Source: Mucilaginibacter celer (lineage in GTDB: Bacteria; Bacteroidota; Bacteroidia; Sphingobacteriales; Sphingobacteriaceae). From it: DNA of 64,000 nucleotides. The notes under the pieces were generated by a model. The model made no database searches and had not been told where the DNA came from. It saw nothing but the letters and a program-made list of their open reading frames with translations. Positions 57,562 to 64,000 of this stretch are shown here, one piece after another (position 1 is the stretch's first letter; each line of letters starts with the position of its first letter). Location: positions 5,022,001 to 5,086,000 of the forward strand of contig NZ_CP032869.1 in the NCBI RefSeq assembly GCF_003576455.2, read 5' to 3'. A program made the position numbers and the translations under genes.

Positions 57562-58176
57562 TTAAGATTTGAATTTAACCAGGTCCTGGAAGATCAGCTG
57601 ACCCCAGGTATTGCCATGCGCCTGCACCAGCAGCCCGCCTTCAGCGAGCCCGCCCAGTTTTACCGGCACGAACCCGAGATCTTCGGCCAGCGCACCGATC
57701 TCCGCTGCTGCGGCTTCATCGTCGCTAGCCAGATATACGACCCTTCGGCCACCGTGTACCGACGGATTCTGCTCAAGAATGGCAGCCCCCAAATGGTTGA
57801 AGCCTTTAACGAGTTTCCCACCGGTGAACGCCTGCGCCACGAATTTGGCTGAAGGCAGTCCGTTCATCTGCTCGGGTGGCACGCCATAAGCGTTGGTCAC
57901 ATCGACAATAATTTTACCCTCCCAGTTGGGCAGCGCTTTAGCGACATCCCGGTGCGCTGCAAAACGCACCGCTAAAAAGATAACGTCCGCTTTGACGGCG
58001 TCCGCCAGTGTGGTGGCAATGATCTCCGGGCCGATCGCGGCCGCGTCGGAGGTGAAGCTTTCCGGGTCCCGTGTGGTAGCCACCGCTACCTTGATGCCCT
58101 TGCGGGCAAATGCCTTGGCCAGGGCCTGGCCGATCTTGCCGAAGCCAATAATGGCGTAGTTTGCTGAATTAGTCAT
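57562..58176 (-). CDS. NADPH-dependent F420 reductase-like protein
   Basis: A 204-residue Rossmann protein of the F420_oxidored/NAD-binding_2 type: YAIIGFGKIGQALAKAFARKG at the N-terminus, VATTRDPESF, DVIFLAVRF, IIVDVTNAYG and AFTGGKLVKGFNHLGAAIL. Bacteroidota do not normally make F420, so NADPH with another partner is more likely. Middle gene of a three-gene reductase set. Confidence 0.87.
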   Translation of the reverse strand: MTNSANYAIIGFGKIGQALAKAFARKGIKVAVATTRDPESFTSDAAAIGPEIIATTLADAVKADVIFLAVRFAAHRDVAKALPNWEGKIIVDVTNAYGVPPEQMNGLPSAKFVAQAFTGGKLVKGFNHLGAAILEQNPSVHGGRRVVYLASDDEAAAAEIGALAEDLGFVPVKLGGLAEGGLLVQAHGNTWGQLIFQDLVKFKS

Positions 58177-58183
58177 TTTTTAG

Positions 58184-58936
58184 TTATTTAGATAAATAGG
58201 TCATACCGCCGTCCACCAGGAGTTCAGCACCCAACATAAAAGAAGAATCATCAGAGGCCAGGAAAACGGCTGTTTTACCAATGTCACTTGGTTGCCCGAT
58301 CCTGCCGATAGGCATTTGATCGGCAAAGTGCCTTTTTACCGCTTCCATTTGTTCTACGGGAACAAACTTGTCAAACGCCGGGGTATCTGTGGTACCAGGT
58401 GTGATCACATTTGCCCTGATCTTCCGGTCTAACAGGTCACTTGAAAATCCTTTGGCTAAATAGATCACGGCCGCTTTGGCAGCGCCATAAAGCGTAAAAT
58501 TCGCATAGGCCCGATGGGCAGCATTTGACCCGATCAGAATGATCGAGCCACCATCATTCATATAGGGTAGTGCTTTCTGTACGGTGAAGTAAACACTCTT
58601 CAGGTTCAGGTCGATCGCCTGGTCGAACGCGGCTTCATAAAAAGTCGCTACTGTTCCTACTGCTCCGGCACCCGCATTGGCGACAATGATGTCTATCTTG
58701 CCAAACTTTTCAGCGGTTGCTGCAAATACCCTTTCCAGGTCGGCCAGGTTGGTTACATCAGCATTGATGCCTATGAAATTTTCGCCAAGTCGCGCTACGG
58801 AACGATCTAAGGTTTCCTGGTTCCTGCCGACGACAACTCCCTTTGCACCTTCGTACTTGAATTCCAATGCAATGCCCAATCCGATACCGCTATTACCGCC
58901 CGTGATCACCGCTACTTTATTTGTTAATCTGCTCAT
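58184..58936 (-). CDS. Short-chain dehydrogenase/reductase (second of the set)
   Basis: A 250-residue classical SDR: TGGNSGIG near residue 12, ANAGAG, LIGSNAAH, YGAAK (Tyr/Lys) near 153, ITPGTTDTP. The ATG at 58936 starts the conserved MSRLTNKVAVITG; an upstream start at 59071 would overlap the divergent regulator and its promoter. Eight bases separate it from the F420-type gene. A divergent HxlR gene probably regulates it. Confidence 0.92.
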   Translation of the reverse strand: MSRLTNKVAVITGGNSGIGLGIALEFKYEGAKGVVVGRNQETLDRSVARLGENFIGINADVTNLADLERVFAATAEKFGKIDIIVANAGAGAVGTVATFYEAAFDQAIDLNLKSVYFTVQKALPYMNDGGSIILIGSNAAHRAYANFTLYGAAKAAVIYLAKGFSSDLLDRKIRANVITPGTTDTPAFDKFVPVEQMEAVKRHFADQMPIGRIGQPSDIGKTAVFLASDDSSFMLGAELLVDGGMTYLSK

Positions 58937-58983
58937 TTTTAATTTATATTTAAATTTGTTTCGCAAAGTTACTATCAATAGTT

Positions 58984-59028
58984 TACTTTTGTAACCATTA
59001 TGATTGAATCTGGTTACTAATGGGTAAC
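58984..59028. promoter_or_regulatory. Nested inverted repeats, candidate HxlR operator
   Basis: GTAACC (58991-58996) and GGTTAC (59012-59017), and CCATTA (58995-59000) and TAATGG (59018-59023), form nested palindromes in the gap between the divergent SDR and HxlR genes. TACTTTTG at 58984 resembles a -7 box. Suits a dimeric regulator. Confidence 0.35.
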
Positions 59029-59043
59029 TACAAATTTTGAAAT

Positions 59044-59415
59044 ATGAGAGACGAGCGATTTTGCGCATCAAATTGCCCCTTTACGCGGGCCATCGGAACC
59101 ATTGGTAATAAATGGAAACCGATCATCATCAATGTGATCGGCACCCGTACCGTTCGTTTCGGTCAGCTGGATTCCATTATTCCGCTTATTTCCAGGAAAG
59201 TTCTGACCGAACAACTCAAAGAGCTGGAAGAGGACGGGTTGTTGGAAAGAATGGCCTATAAGGAACTCCCGCCAAGGGTCGAATATAAATTGTCTGAAAA
59301 AGGCCTGGCTTTTCTGCCGATCTTAGAAAGTATAAAAGCATGGAATTGCAAATATGAGGTAGCGCCGCTGACCGAAGCGCTTGATCAAAAAAGTCGGATA
59401 ACCTATGCAAACTAA
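59044..59415 (+). CDS. HxlR-family transcriptional regulator (second)
   Basis: A 123-residue winged-helix protein: FCASNCPFTRAIGTIGNKW with two N-terminal cysteines (C8 and C12 region), RFGQLDSIIPLISRKVLTEQL and the wing RMAYKELPPRVEYKLSEKG. It is divergent from the three reductase genes and likely responds to an electrophile or quinone that they remove. This is the second HxlR gene of the island, paired in the same way as the one at 23396. Confidence 0.9.
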   Translation: MRDERFCASNCPFTRAIGTIGNKWKPIIINVIGTRTVRFGQLDSIIPLISRKVLTEQLKELEEDGLLERMAYKELPPRVEYKLSEKGLAFLPILESIKAWNCKYEVAPLTEALDQKSRITYAN

Positions 59416-59472
59416 CGTATTGCAGAGCCTCCTTAGACGTTTGCCGAAACCCGGGCCATCGATCTGAATTTA

Positions 59473-60312
59473 TCAGGGAATCAGCCTCGCTTCCCGCAAT
59501 TGTTTAAAGAGGTCATAAAAGCCATCTTCCGTATCCTGGTAGACTGTAAATCCCAGCTTACGGCTCTTGGACATATCGGTCATGACCTCGATTGGCCTGC
59601 CCAGGTCGAGATCGGTATGCCAGGGACTGGCGAGCCGGTTAAGCGCGGGTTCTTTCAAATGATATTTTTGCGCGATCTCCCGCCAGACAGGGGCGTCATC
59701 AGCCATCGTTCGTTCCAGCGGATGAATGGTGCCATCGAAGCCTGCGGATTCAACGCCGAAATAAGCTGCGATCCGGCTCCATAACCTGCTCCAGCGAAAA
59801 ACATCGCCGTTAACGATATTGAAAGCCTGGTTCCGCGCGGCATCCGTAGTCGAAGCCCAGATCAGTTGTGCAGCCAATATCCGTGCATCGGTGACATCGG
59901 ACAGCCCGTTCCATTGGGCGGCTGAGCCGGGAAATATAAAGGGACGATCCGTTTCCTTGCAGATCGAGGCGTAGACCGCCAGCGTGGTGCCCAGGTTCAT
60001 GGCGTTACCTACCGCCTGACCAATAACGGTATGCGGGCGGTGAATGCTCCAGGTAAATCCATCGCGTTCGGCAGCAGTATAAACTTCGTCTTCCTGGGCA
60101 TAATAAAAGTTCTCGATGTCCAGCCGGGGATGTTCCTCGCGTAAAGGGGTTTCCGGCAAAAATCCTGCTTGGGCATACGCCTCGAACGGCCCCAAATAAT
60201 GCTTTAAGCCCGTCACCAGGGCTACGTGCTGAACAGATCTGTTCAGGGCTAATACCTCCAGCAGATTAACTTGGCACGAATCAAACCATTTTCTGCTAGT
60301 AATGATCAACAT
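59473..60312 (-). pseudogene. PRISE-like SDR, 5' truncated at the island edge
   Basis: Residues from VQHVALVTGLKHYLGPFEAY on match the progesterone 5-beta-reductase/iridoid synthase-like SDR family, including FYYAQED with the active-site Tyr, WSIHRPHTVIG and FNIVNGDVFRWS. The N-terminal NAD-binding half (about 100 residues with GxxGxxG) is missing; the ATG at 60312 and its first dozen residues look non-homologous. The gene runs into the island right end (paired repeats at 60394), so the truncation probably arose with the boundary. Confidence 0.7.
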
Positions 60313-60393
60313 TGAGATTTGTGAATTTAAATCGAAAGAAAAATTCGATAAATTTGTACTTAGATTTGCGTCACCATTTTAAACAAGAAAACT

Positions 60394-60412
60394 GGTGAGT
60401 CACGCGGTGAGT
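60394..60412 (+). repeat. Paired GGTGAGT motifs, probable integrase arm sites (right end)
   Basis: GGTGAGT at 60394-60400 and 60406-60412, with the same 12-bp spacing and direction as the pair at 12823-12841. It lies 59 bases inside attR. Confidence 0.6.
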
Positions 60413-60470
60413 CAATTTTCGAACAACGAATAATTGACTGAAGATCAAAAGAATACAGGGTCGGGTTCTG

Positions 60471-60490
60471 ATCCCTCCCTCTCCGCTGAT
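60471..60490. repeat. Right attachment site (attR)
   Basis: Exact copy of 12705-12724 (the tRNA-Ser 3' end). Six more bases (GGGTTC, 60463-60468) match after a two-base mismatch. No tRNA body precedes it, so it is the displaced 3' end left by integration. Confidence 0.88.
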
Positions 60491-60508
60491 AACGTTAACA
60501 AAAGTGTC

Positions 60509-60545
60509 AAAAAGCCCTTTAATTGTAAATTAAAGGGCTTTTTCT
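60509..60545 (+). terminator. Hairpin right of attR
   Basis: AAAAAGCCCTTTA at 60509-60521 pairs with TAAAGGGCTTTTT at 60533-60545. It stands the same distance from attR as the tRNA terminator at 12744 does from attL. Confidence 0.75.
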
Positions 60546-60735
60546 ATTTTTCACCCTACCAAAAATCGCATAAAAACGCATAATTCTATTGCATCATTCG
60601 TAGCGTCTTTTAAATCAAAAAAAAGACGCAATGAAAAACGACATAAAACACTGTAATACAAGATTTTTACGATAAAAACATCTTGTCTAACAATGGCAAT
60701 AAAACTAAATTTATCATCTTTAAAAATGCACTTTT

Positions 60736-60870
60736 ATGATTGAAAAAAGCTTTGGTTTACTATTTTTCCTAAAACAAGCTAAAAATCAAACTGGTAACCT
60801 AAGTGGACATTCCGGAACCGATGATCAATGCGTTCCGGAAAAGCGTTCAGGGAGTTCCGTTACACTTTGA
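60736..60870 (+). pseudogene. N-terminal remnant of a second tyrosine recombinase
   Basis: From ATG 60736 the frame reads IEKSFGLLFFLKQAKNQTGN, homologous to the first residues of the island integrase (FSVLFYLKRPKSYQTG) and typical of Bacteroidota integrases. After residue 21 the likeness ends at GTAACCTAAGTGG and the frame stops at 60868. Upstream, CGCATAA occurs twice 10 bases apart (about 60567-60584), like arm sites. It marks the left end of another, lost or decayed element inserted in the same tRNA. Confidence 0.65.
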
Positions 60871-61334
60871 CCATGCTATCTCCTTGAACCAGATCTTTTA
60901 AATTTTATACTCTTCAACACATTCACAGCTCTAATCGGCATGGAACAGCATGGTCAAGCATCTGGGAACATCCAACGTACACGAAATTTCATAGATCGAA
61001 CTGGCCTTAAGAAATACGTAACGGCTGACCACTTTGAAGTACTCGGCGGACAATGATCCTAAGTCAATCTATCCTTGATCCTAAGTCAATCTATCCTATT
61101 AAACAAGCGTTGCTTTTCTCAATTTAAATTTCGGCTGTTACTGGATTTTAGTAACCTAAAGTGGAGTGCTTGCTCTCACTTATAGGTCGCTACAGGTTTT
61201 TAGCTTATAAGCAGCAATATGATTCGCTTATATGTTGATCAGTCTATGCATTGAAAAGGCTTACTTATTAACGACTTTGCCTCATCATTTGATCCTCATC
61301 TCGCATTCGCTTTTGCTCGAAAATACGTGGCACG
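60871..61334. other. Gene-free stretch with a 22-bp tandem duplication
   Basis: No gene. GTAACCTAAGTGG near 60795 and GTAACCTAAAGTGG near 61150 look like the two ends of an inserted or deleted piece. The tandem repeat at 61054-61097 is listed separately. Confidence 0.35.
61054..61097. repeat. 22-bp unit, two tandem copies
   Basis: TGATCCTAAGTCAATCTATC(CT) is present at 61054-61075 and again at 61076-61097 without change. Confidence 0.85.
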
Positions 61335-62357
61335 TTAGCTTCTAATTTCCCGGCGCATGAATAGAAAATAAGCCAAACCAAAACAACAGGTCACTGAGGC
61401 TAACAGACCGCTTAATTGTGGCCACACCACCAACAGGCTCTGGGTAAACGGCAATGGCGAAGGAATTGCACCCGCCATTTGTTCCATCGTCAGCGGCCCG
61501 AGACTCCGAACTGATGGCATGAGCAGCGTTGTAACCGCATCCGTGTAAAGCTGATTAGGAGATATGCGCAGGATGTTCAACACAACATCGTTATAGGCAA
61601 TCGCCTGCTCCTGGGTAAGTTGGGCAGCGTCCGGCAACAGCGATCTCAGCGCCACGTCAACCAATATCTGGTAAAACACTGTAAAAAAAAGCCAAAGACC
61701 TATACAGGTGATAGCCGAAGTGGCAGCTTGTTTGAATACAATGGAAAGCGTCATGGACAAGGCCAGCCAAAACGCGACATAAGTTATTGTGACGAAAACA
61801 AAACCAGTAACTCTAAGTACCTCGTCCGGTTCCATCCGTACGCCCGTCAAGATAAGGCCTGCACCGATCATCAGCAACGCGAGAACTATAAATAGACTGC
61901 TTATGATCAGCAGGGCGCTGCTGAATTTCGCGAGCAAAAGGTTATCCCGGTAAACCGGCTGAGCCATGAGCCGTATAAGGGTACCGTTGTTCTTTTCAGA
62001 ATTGATGGCATCAAAACCCAAACCGATACCCAGCAAGGGTGCTAAAAAACTCAAAAAAATGTGAAAAGGCGGAATGGTGTTATCCGTTACTGTCAGCAAC
62101 TTAAGATAAAGAAAATTCTGATCCGGATTATGTAACATAGCGCCAGTTGGCTTAATGTTTGAAAGCGAAGTATAAATAGCAGCTATAAATGTCAGCACAA
62201 TCAGTGCTACCAGGACAATGAAGCGCCAGCTACGTATATGGTCAGTTGTTTCCTTACGTAGGATCACAGCGAACGCGCCCCTCTCAGGCTGTCCTTTTGT
62301 AATCACTTTTTCCGGTTTGCGTTTCAAAATATCTTTGGTAAATATCGTCAAGTCCAT
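61335..62357 (-). CDS. ABC-2 type transporter permease
   Basis: A 340-residue membrane protein with six hydrophobic segments (FIVLVALIVLTFIAAIY, IFLSFLAPLLGIGLGFD, SALLIISSLFIVLALLMIGA, FVTITYVAFWLALSMTL, CIGLWLFFTVFYQILVDV, and a C-terminal one). The INSEKNNGTLIRLMAQPV stretch is the coupling-type motif of ABC-2 permeases. Its start overlaps the ATPase gene by 74 bases if ATG 62357 is used. Last of three genes with a NEW3 protein and the ATPase. Confidence 0.88.
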   Translation of the reverse strand: MDLTIFTKDILKRKPEKVITKGQPERGAFAVILRKETTDHIRSWRFIVLVALIVLTFIAAIYTSLSNIKPTGAMLHNPDQNFLYLKLLTVTDNTIPPFHIFLSFLAPLLGIGLGFDAINSEKNNGTLIRLMAQPVYRDNLLLAKFSSALLIISSLFIVLALLMIGAGLILTGVRMEPDEVLRVTGFVFVTITYVAFWLALSMTLSIVFKQAATSAITCIGLWLFFTVFYQILVDVALRSLLPDAAQLTQEQAIAYNDVVLNILRISPNQLYTDAVTTLLMPSVRSLGPLTMEQMAGAIPSPLPFTQSLLVVWPQLSGLLASVTCCFGLAYFLFMRREIRS

Positions 62358-63285
62358 AATTTTTTTGATTTACACTCATGATGTTATGATCATTTTCAAC
62401 TAAGAAACGTACCAGGGACGGGGTAATATTCCTGTTGCAGCTGAACACTATCGTTTCACCCTGATATGAAATATCATCGATGGCGTCCCATCCCTGCAGC
62501 ACCCGTTCCGGTGGCCAGGGATGGCTCAAATGCTCGTCGAGGGCAATTGAGGTAACATAGCCGTTCTTCCCAAACAATTTCTCGGCGAGCTGGGGCAGGT
62601 CACCTTCTGCCAGAAGCCGCCCCTCTACAAATATGCCTACCCGGTCACATACCTGCTGTACATGATGTAAATGGTGCGACGATAGTAAGACGGTCAGGCC
62701 TTGCTCCCGGCTCAGCTTCCTGATCAACACTAAAAAATCTTTAACGCCGGTGGGATCGATCCCAAGCGTAGGTTCATCTAAGATGATCACCTCCGGGCCC
62801 TTGATGAGCACTTCCGCAAGGCCCAAGCGTTGCTTCATGCCCCTGGAAAATGTCGCAGTTTTTTTAAGCCCCACCTCGCTCAGCCCGACAAGCTCAAGCA
62901 CCAATTCTACTTTATGCTTAAGCTGATGCTCTGCCAGGCCATTAAGCCTACCGATATACAACAGGTTGTCCAACGCGGTCATGTGATCATAAAAACCAAC
63001 ACTATCCGGCATATAGCCGACTTTGGTCTTTACTTTGATGGGATCGGTGGTAGCATTATACCCACACACGGTTGCTGATCCTTCGGTCGGTTCGGTCAGA
63101 CCCAGCATCATGAGTATACTGGTGGTTTTACCCGCGCCGTTAGGCCCGAGCAAGCCGAAGATCTCTCCTTTATTCACCTGTAAATTTAAATTATCGACAG
63201 CCAGGTGATTGCCGTAACGTTTAGTCAGGCCCTTTAATTGTATGATAGGAACATCCATTTGCATATATCGATTATCTTCGGCCAT
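62284..63285 (-). CDS. ABC transporter ATPase of the NEW3 operon
   Basis: A 333-residue ATPase. Walker A GPNGAGKTT near residue 50, Q-loop, signature FSRGMKQRLG, Walker B VIILDEPTLGIDPTG and switch His in LSSHHLHH. The ending of about 110 residues after the core has no known domain. It pairs with the permease downstream and overlaps the NEW3 gene upstream by 14 bases, so the three form one operon. Confidence 0.92.
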   Translation of the reverse strand: MAEDNRYMQMDVPIIQLKGLTKRYGNHLAVDNLNLQVNKGEIFGLLGPNGAGKTTSILMMLGLTEPTEGSATVCGYNATTDPIKVKTKVGYMPDSVGFYDHMTALDNLLYIGRLNGLAEHQLKHKVELVLELVGLSEVGLKKTATFSRGMKQRLGLAEVLIKGPEVIILDEPTLGIDPTGVKDFLVLIRKLSREQGLTVLLSSHHLHHVQQVCDRVGIFVEGRLLAEGDLPQLAEKLFGKNGYVTSIALDEHLSHPWPPERVLQGWDAIDDISYQGETIVFSCNRNITPSLVRFLVENDHNIMSVNQKNYGLDDIYQRYFETQTGKSDYKRTA

Positions 63286-64000
63286 ATTTACGAATAAGGT
63301 AATAGACGATACCGATAGCCACGAGAATGACGGTTATGCCGAGCCAGCCAGCCAGTAGAGATGTTTTAACAGCAAATCTGAAAGCCGCCTGGGAATTCGT
63401 ATTGATGTTCGATGCGGTGATGGTAGCGGCATAGTCTCCGGCAAGTGTCTTATCCGGCACTTTGAGGGTTAACGTTATGTTTTGAGATTTCGTCGGCTCC
63501 AGCGCGGTGATATTGGCCGGTTCGAAACTCGCTTCCCATCCGGTCGGCAACTGATTGGAGAAGCTGATATTGCTGAGGGGCAAGGTGCCGGAATTTTTGA
63601 CAACCAGTTGAAGCTGCTTTTGGTTCCCGGATGTAACATCCTCACTCAACCTGCCTGTCGGCGTGGTTAAGGTCAAACCATAGGTACCCTTGACGACCGC
63701 TTCGAGCGTCAAAGCTATCGTATCTTTACCGGAAATGGCATCAATCGGGATTTTATATTTTCCTGGCCTGGCTTCCGGTGAAGCATTGATCTCGACGGAG
63801 ATATCCTGCGATTTGCCTGCATCTACACTGATAGAAGTCACCTGGCTGCTTTCAGCTTTGAAGGCTATGATCCAACCAGGCGGGAGCACGGTCTGCAAGT
63901 CATACACGTGCGCTGTGGAAGATCCGTTTCGTAAAGTCGTGCTGTAGCGGAAGGTTTCGTTGGTCGCAGCTTCGATGTTCACGAGCTTGGCGCTGAACCC
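63272..64000 (-). CDS. NEW3-domain membrane-anchored protein, 5' end outside window
   Basis: The frame is open to the window edge (the codons before GTG 63982 read GFSAKL), so the start is not visible. The 242 visible residues contain two NEW3/CARDB-like beta domains (TTLRNGSSTAHVYDLQTVLPPGW, trimmed motif LPPGW; LVVKNSGTLPLSNISFSNQLP, motif LPTGWE) and a C-terminal membrane helix (GWLGITVILVAIGIVYYLI) with a short basic tail. It faces the periplasm and probably serves as substrate-binding or accessory part of the ABC system. Confidence 0.85.
   Translation of the reverse strand, partial: GFSAKLVNIEAATNETFRYSTTLRNGSSTAHVYDLQTVLPPGWIIAFKAESSQVTSISVDAGKSQDISVEINASPEARPGKYKIPIDAISGKDTIALTLEAVVKGTYGLTLTTPTGRLSEDVTSGNQKQLQLVVKNSGTLPLSNISFSNQLPTGWEASFEPANITALEPTKSQNITLTLKVPDKTLAGDYAATITASNINTNSQAAFRFAVKTSLLAGWLGITVILVAIGIVYYLIRKYGRR

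Larger units (their letters stand above)
12705..60490. mobile_element. Integrative genomic island (~47.8 kb) in tRNA-Ser(GGA)
   Basis: The element is bounded by an exact 20-bp direct repeat made of the tRNA 3' end (12705-12724 and 60471-60490; 28 positions with two mismatches if extended leftward). A tyrosine recombinase begins 245 bases inside the left end. Both ends carry paired GGTGAGT motifs spaced 12 bp apart. Cargo: two IS21 copies, an export cluster, regulators, the carotenoid operon, kinases and many broken genes. No conjugation, replication or relaxase genes are seen, so it is not self-transmissible by what is visible. Mobility today depends on the intact-looking integrase. Confidence 0.85.

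Overview
The window looks like the chromosome of a Bacteroidota bacterium of the Sphingobacteriaceae type (Mucilaginibacter/Pedobacter-like). This rests on the protein families seen (DUF1080, LytTR regulators, TPR-HisKA_2 kinases, Bacteroidota-type integrase), promoters of the TTG-N19/20-TAnnTTTG kind, weak or absent Shine-Dalgarno sites, and GAGGAACGAAGCAATCG-type intergenic repeats. The genus is inference.

Bases 1-12,720 are ordinary, well-kept chromosome: a DUF1080 protein (cut by the window edge), a LytTR response regulator, a complete bacteriophytochrome operon (photoreceptor kinase, two single-domain receivers, heme oxygenase), an ABC exporter, frr, a small secreted protein, a fatty acid hydroxylase, the diadenylate cyclase CdaA, a group II truncated hemoglobin, a polyprenyl diphosphate synthase and tRNA-Ser(GGA).

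Bases 12,705-60,490 form an integrated element of about 47.8 kb. A tyrosine recombinase sits next to the tRNA. The last 15 bases of the tRNA plus five flanking bases (20 bp) recur exactly at 60,471-60,490. Both ends carry a pair of GGTGAGT motifs 12 bp apart. Inside are two 2,575-bp IS21-family copies in the same orientation (14,379-16,953 and 40,045-42,619). Between them lie an ABC-type membrane protein/HlyD/TolC export cluster, stress and regulatory genes (HxlR, Crp, Ohr, YCII), an ECF sigma factor with a membrane partner, and a tightly packed zeaxanthin-type carotenoid operon. That operon continues into folE, an atypical SDR, a flavin reductase-like protein, an FAD oxidoreductase, a DUF2236 heme-oxygenase-like protein and a MarR regulator. 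To the right of the second IS the island is largely decayed: a Fic gene with two nonsense codons, three paralogous TPR-histidine kinases each split by a frameshift, a broken heme-binding/cytochrome P460 gene, and relics of a receiver, an N6-adenine methylase, an azoreductase and a serine recombinase. It ends in an intact SDR/F420-type reductase/SDR set with a divergent HxlR gene and a 5'-truncated SDR.

Right of the island, bases 60,491-60,870 repeat the layout of its left end (terminator hairpin, paired short repeats, start of a different integrase), so a second, decayed element appears to have been stacked in the same tRNA gene. The window closes with a NEW3-domain protein/ATPase/permease ABC operon on the minus strand, cut by the window edge.

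Functionally, light is a recurring theme: a chromosomal biliverdin photoreceptor operon and an island-borne carotenoid operon joined to pterin/flavin genes of the sort found in light-induced photoprotection clusters elsewhere. A regulatory link between the two is not shown by the sequence.
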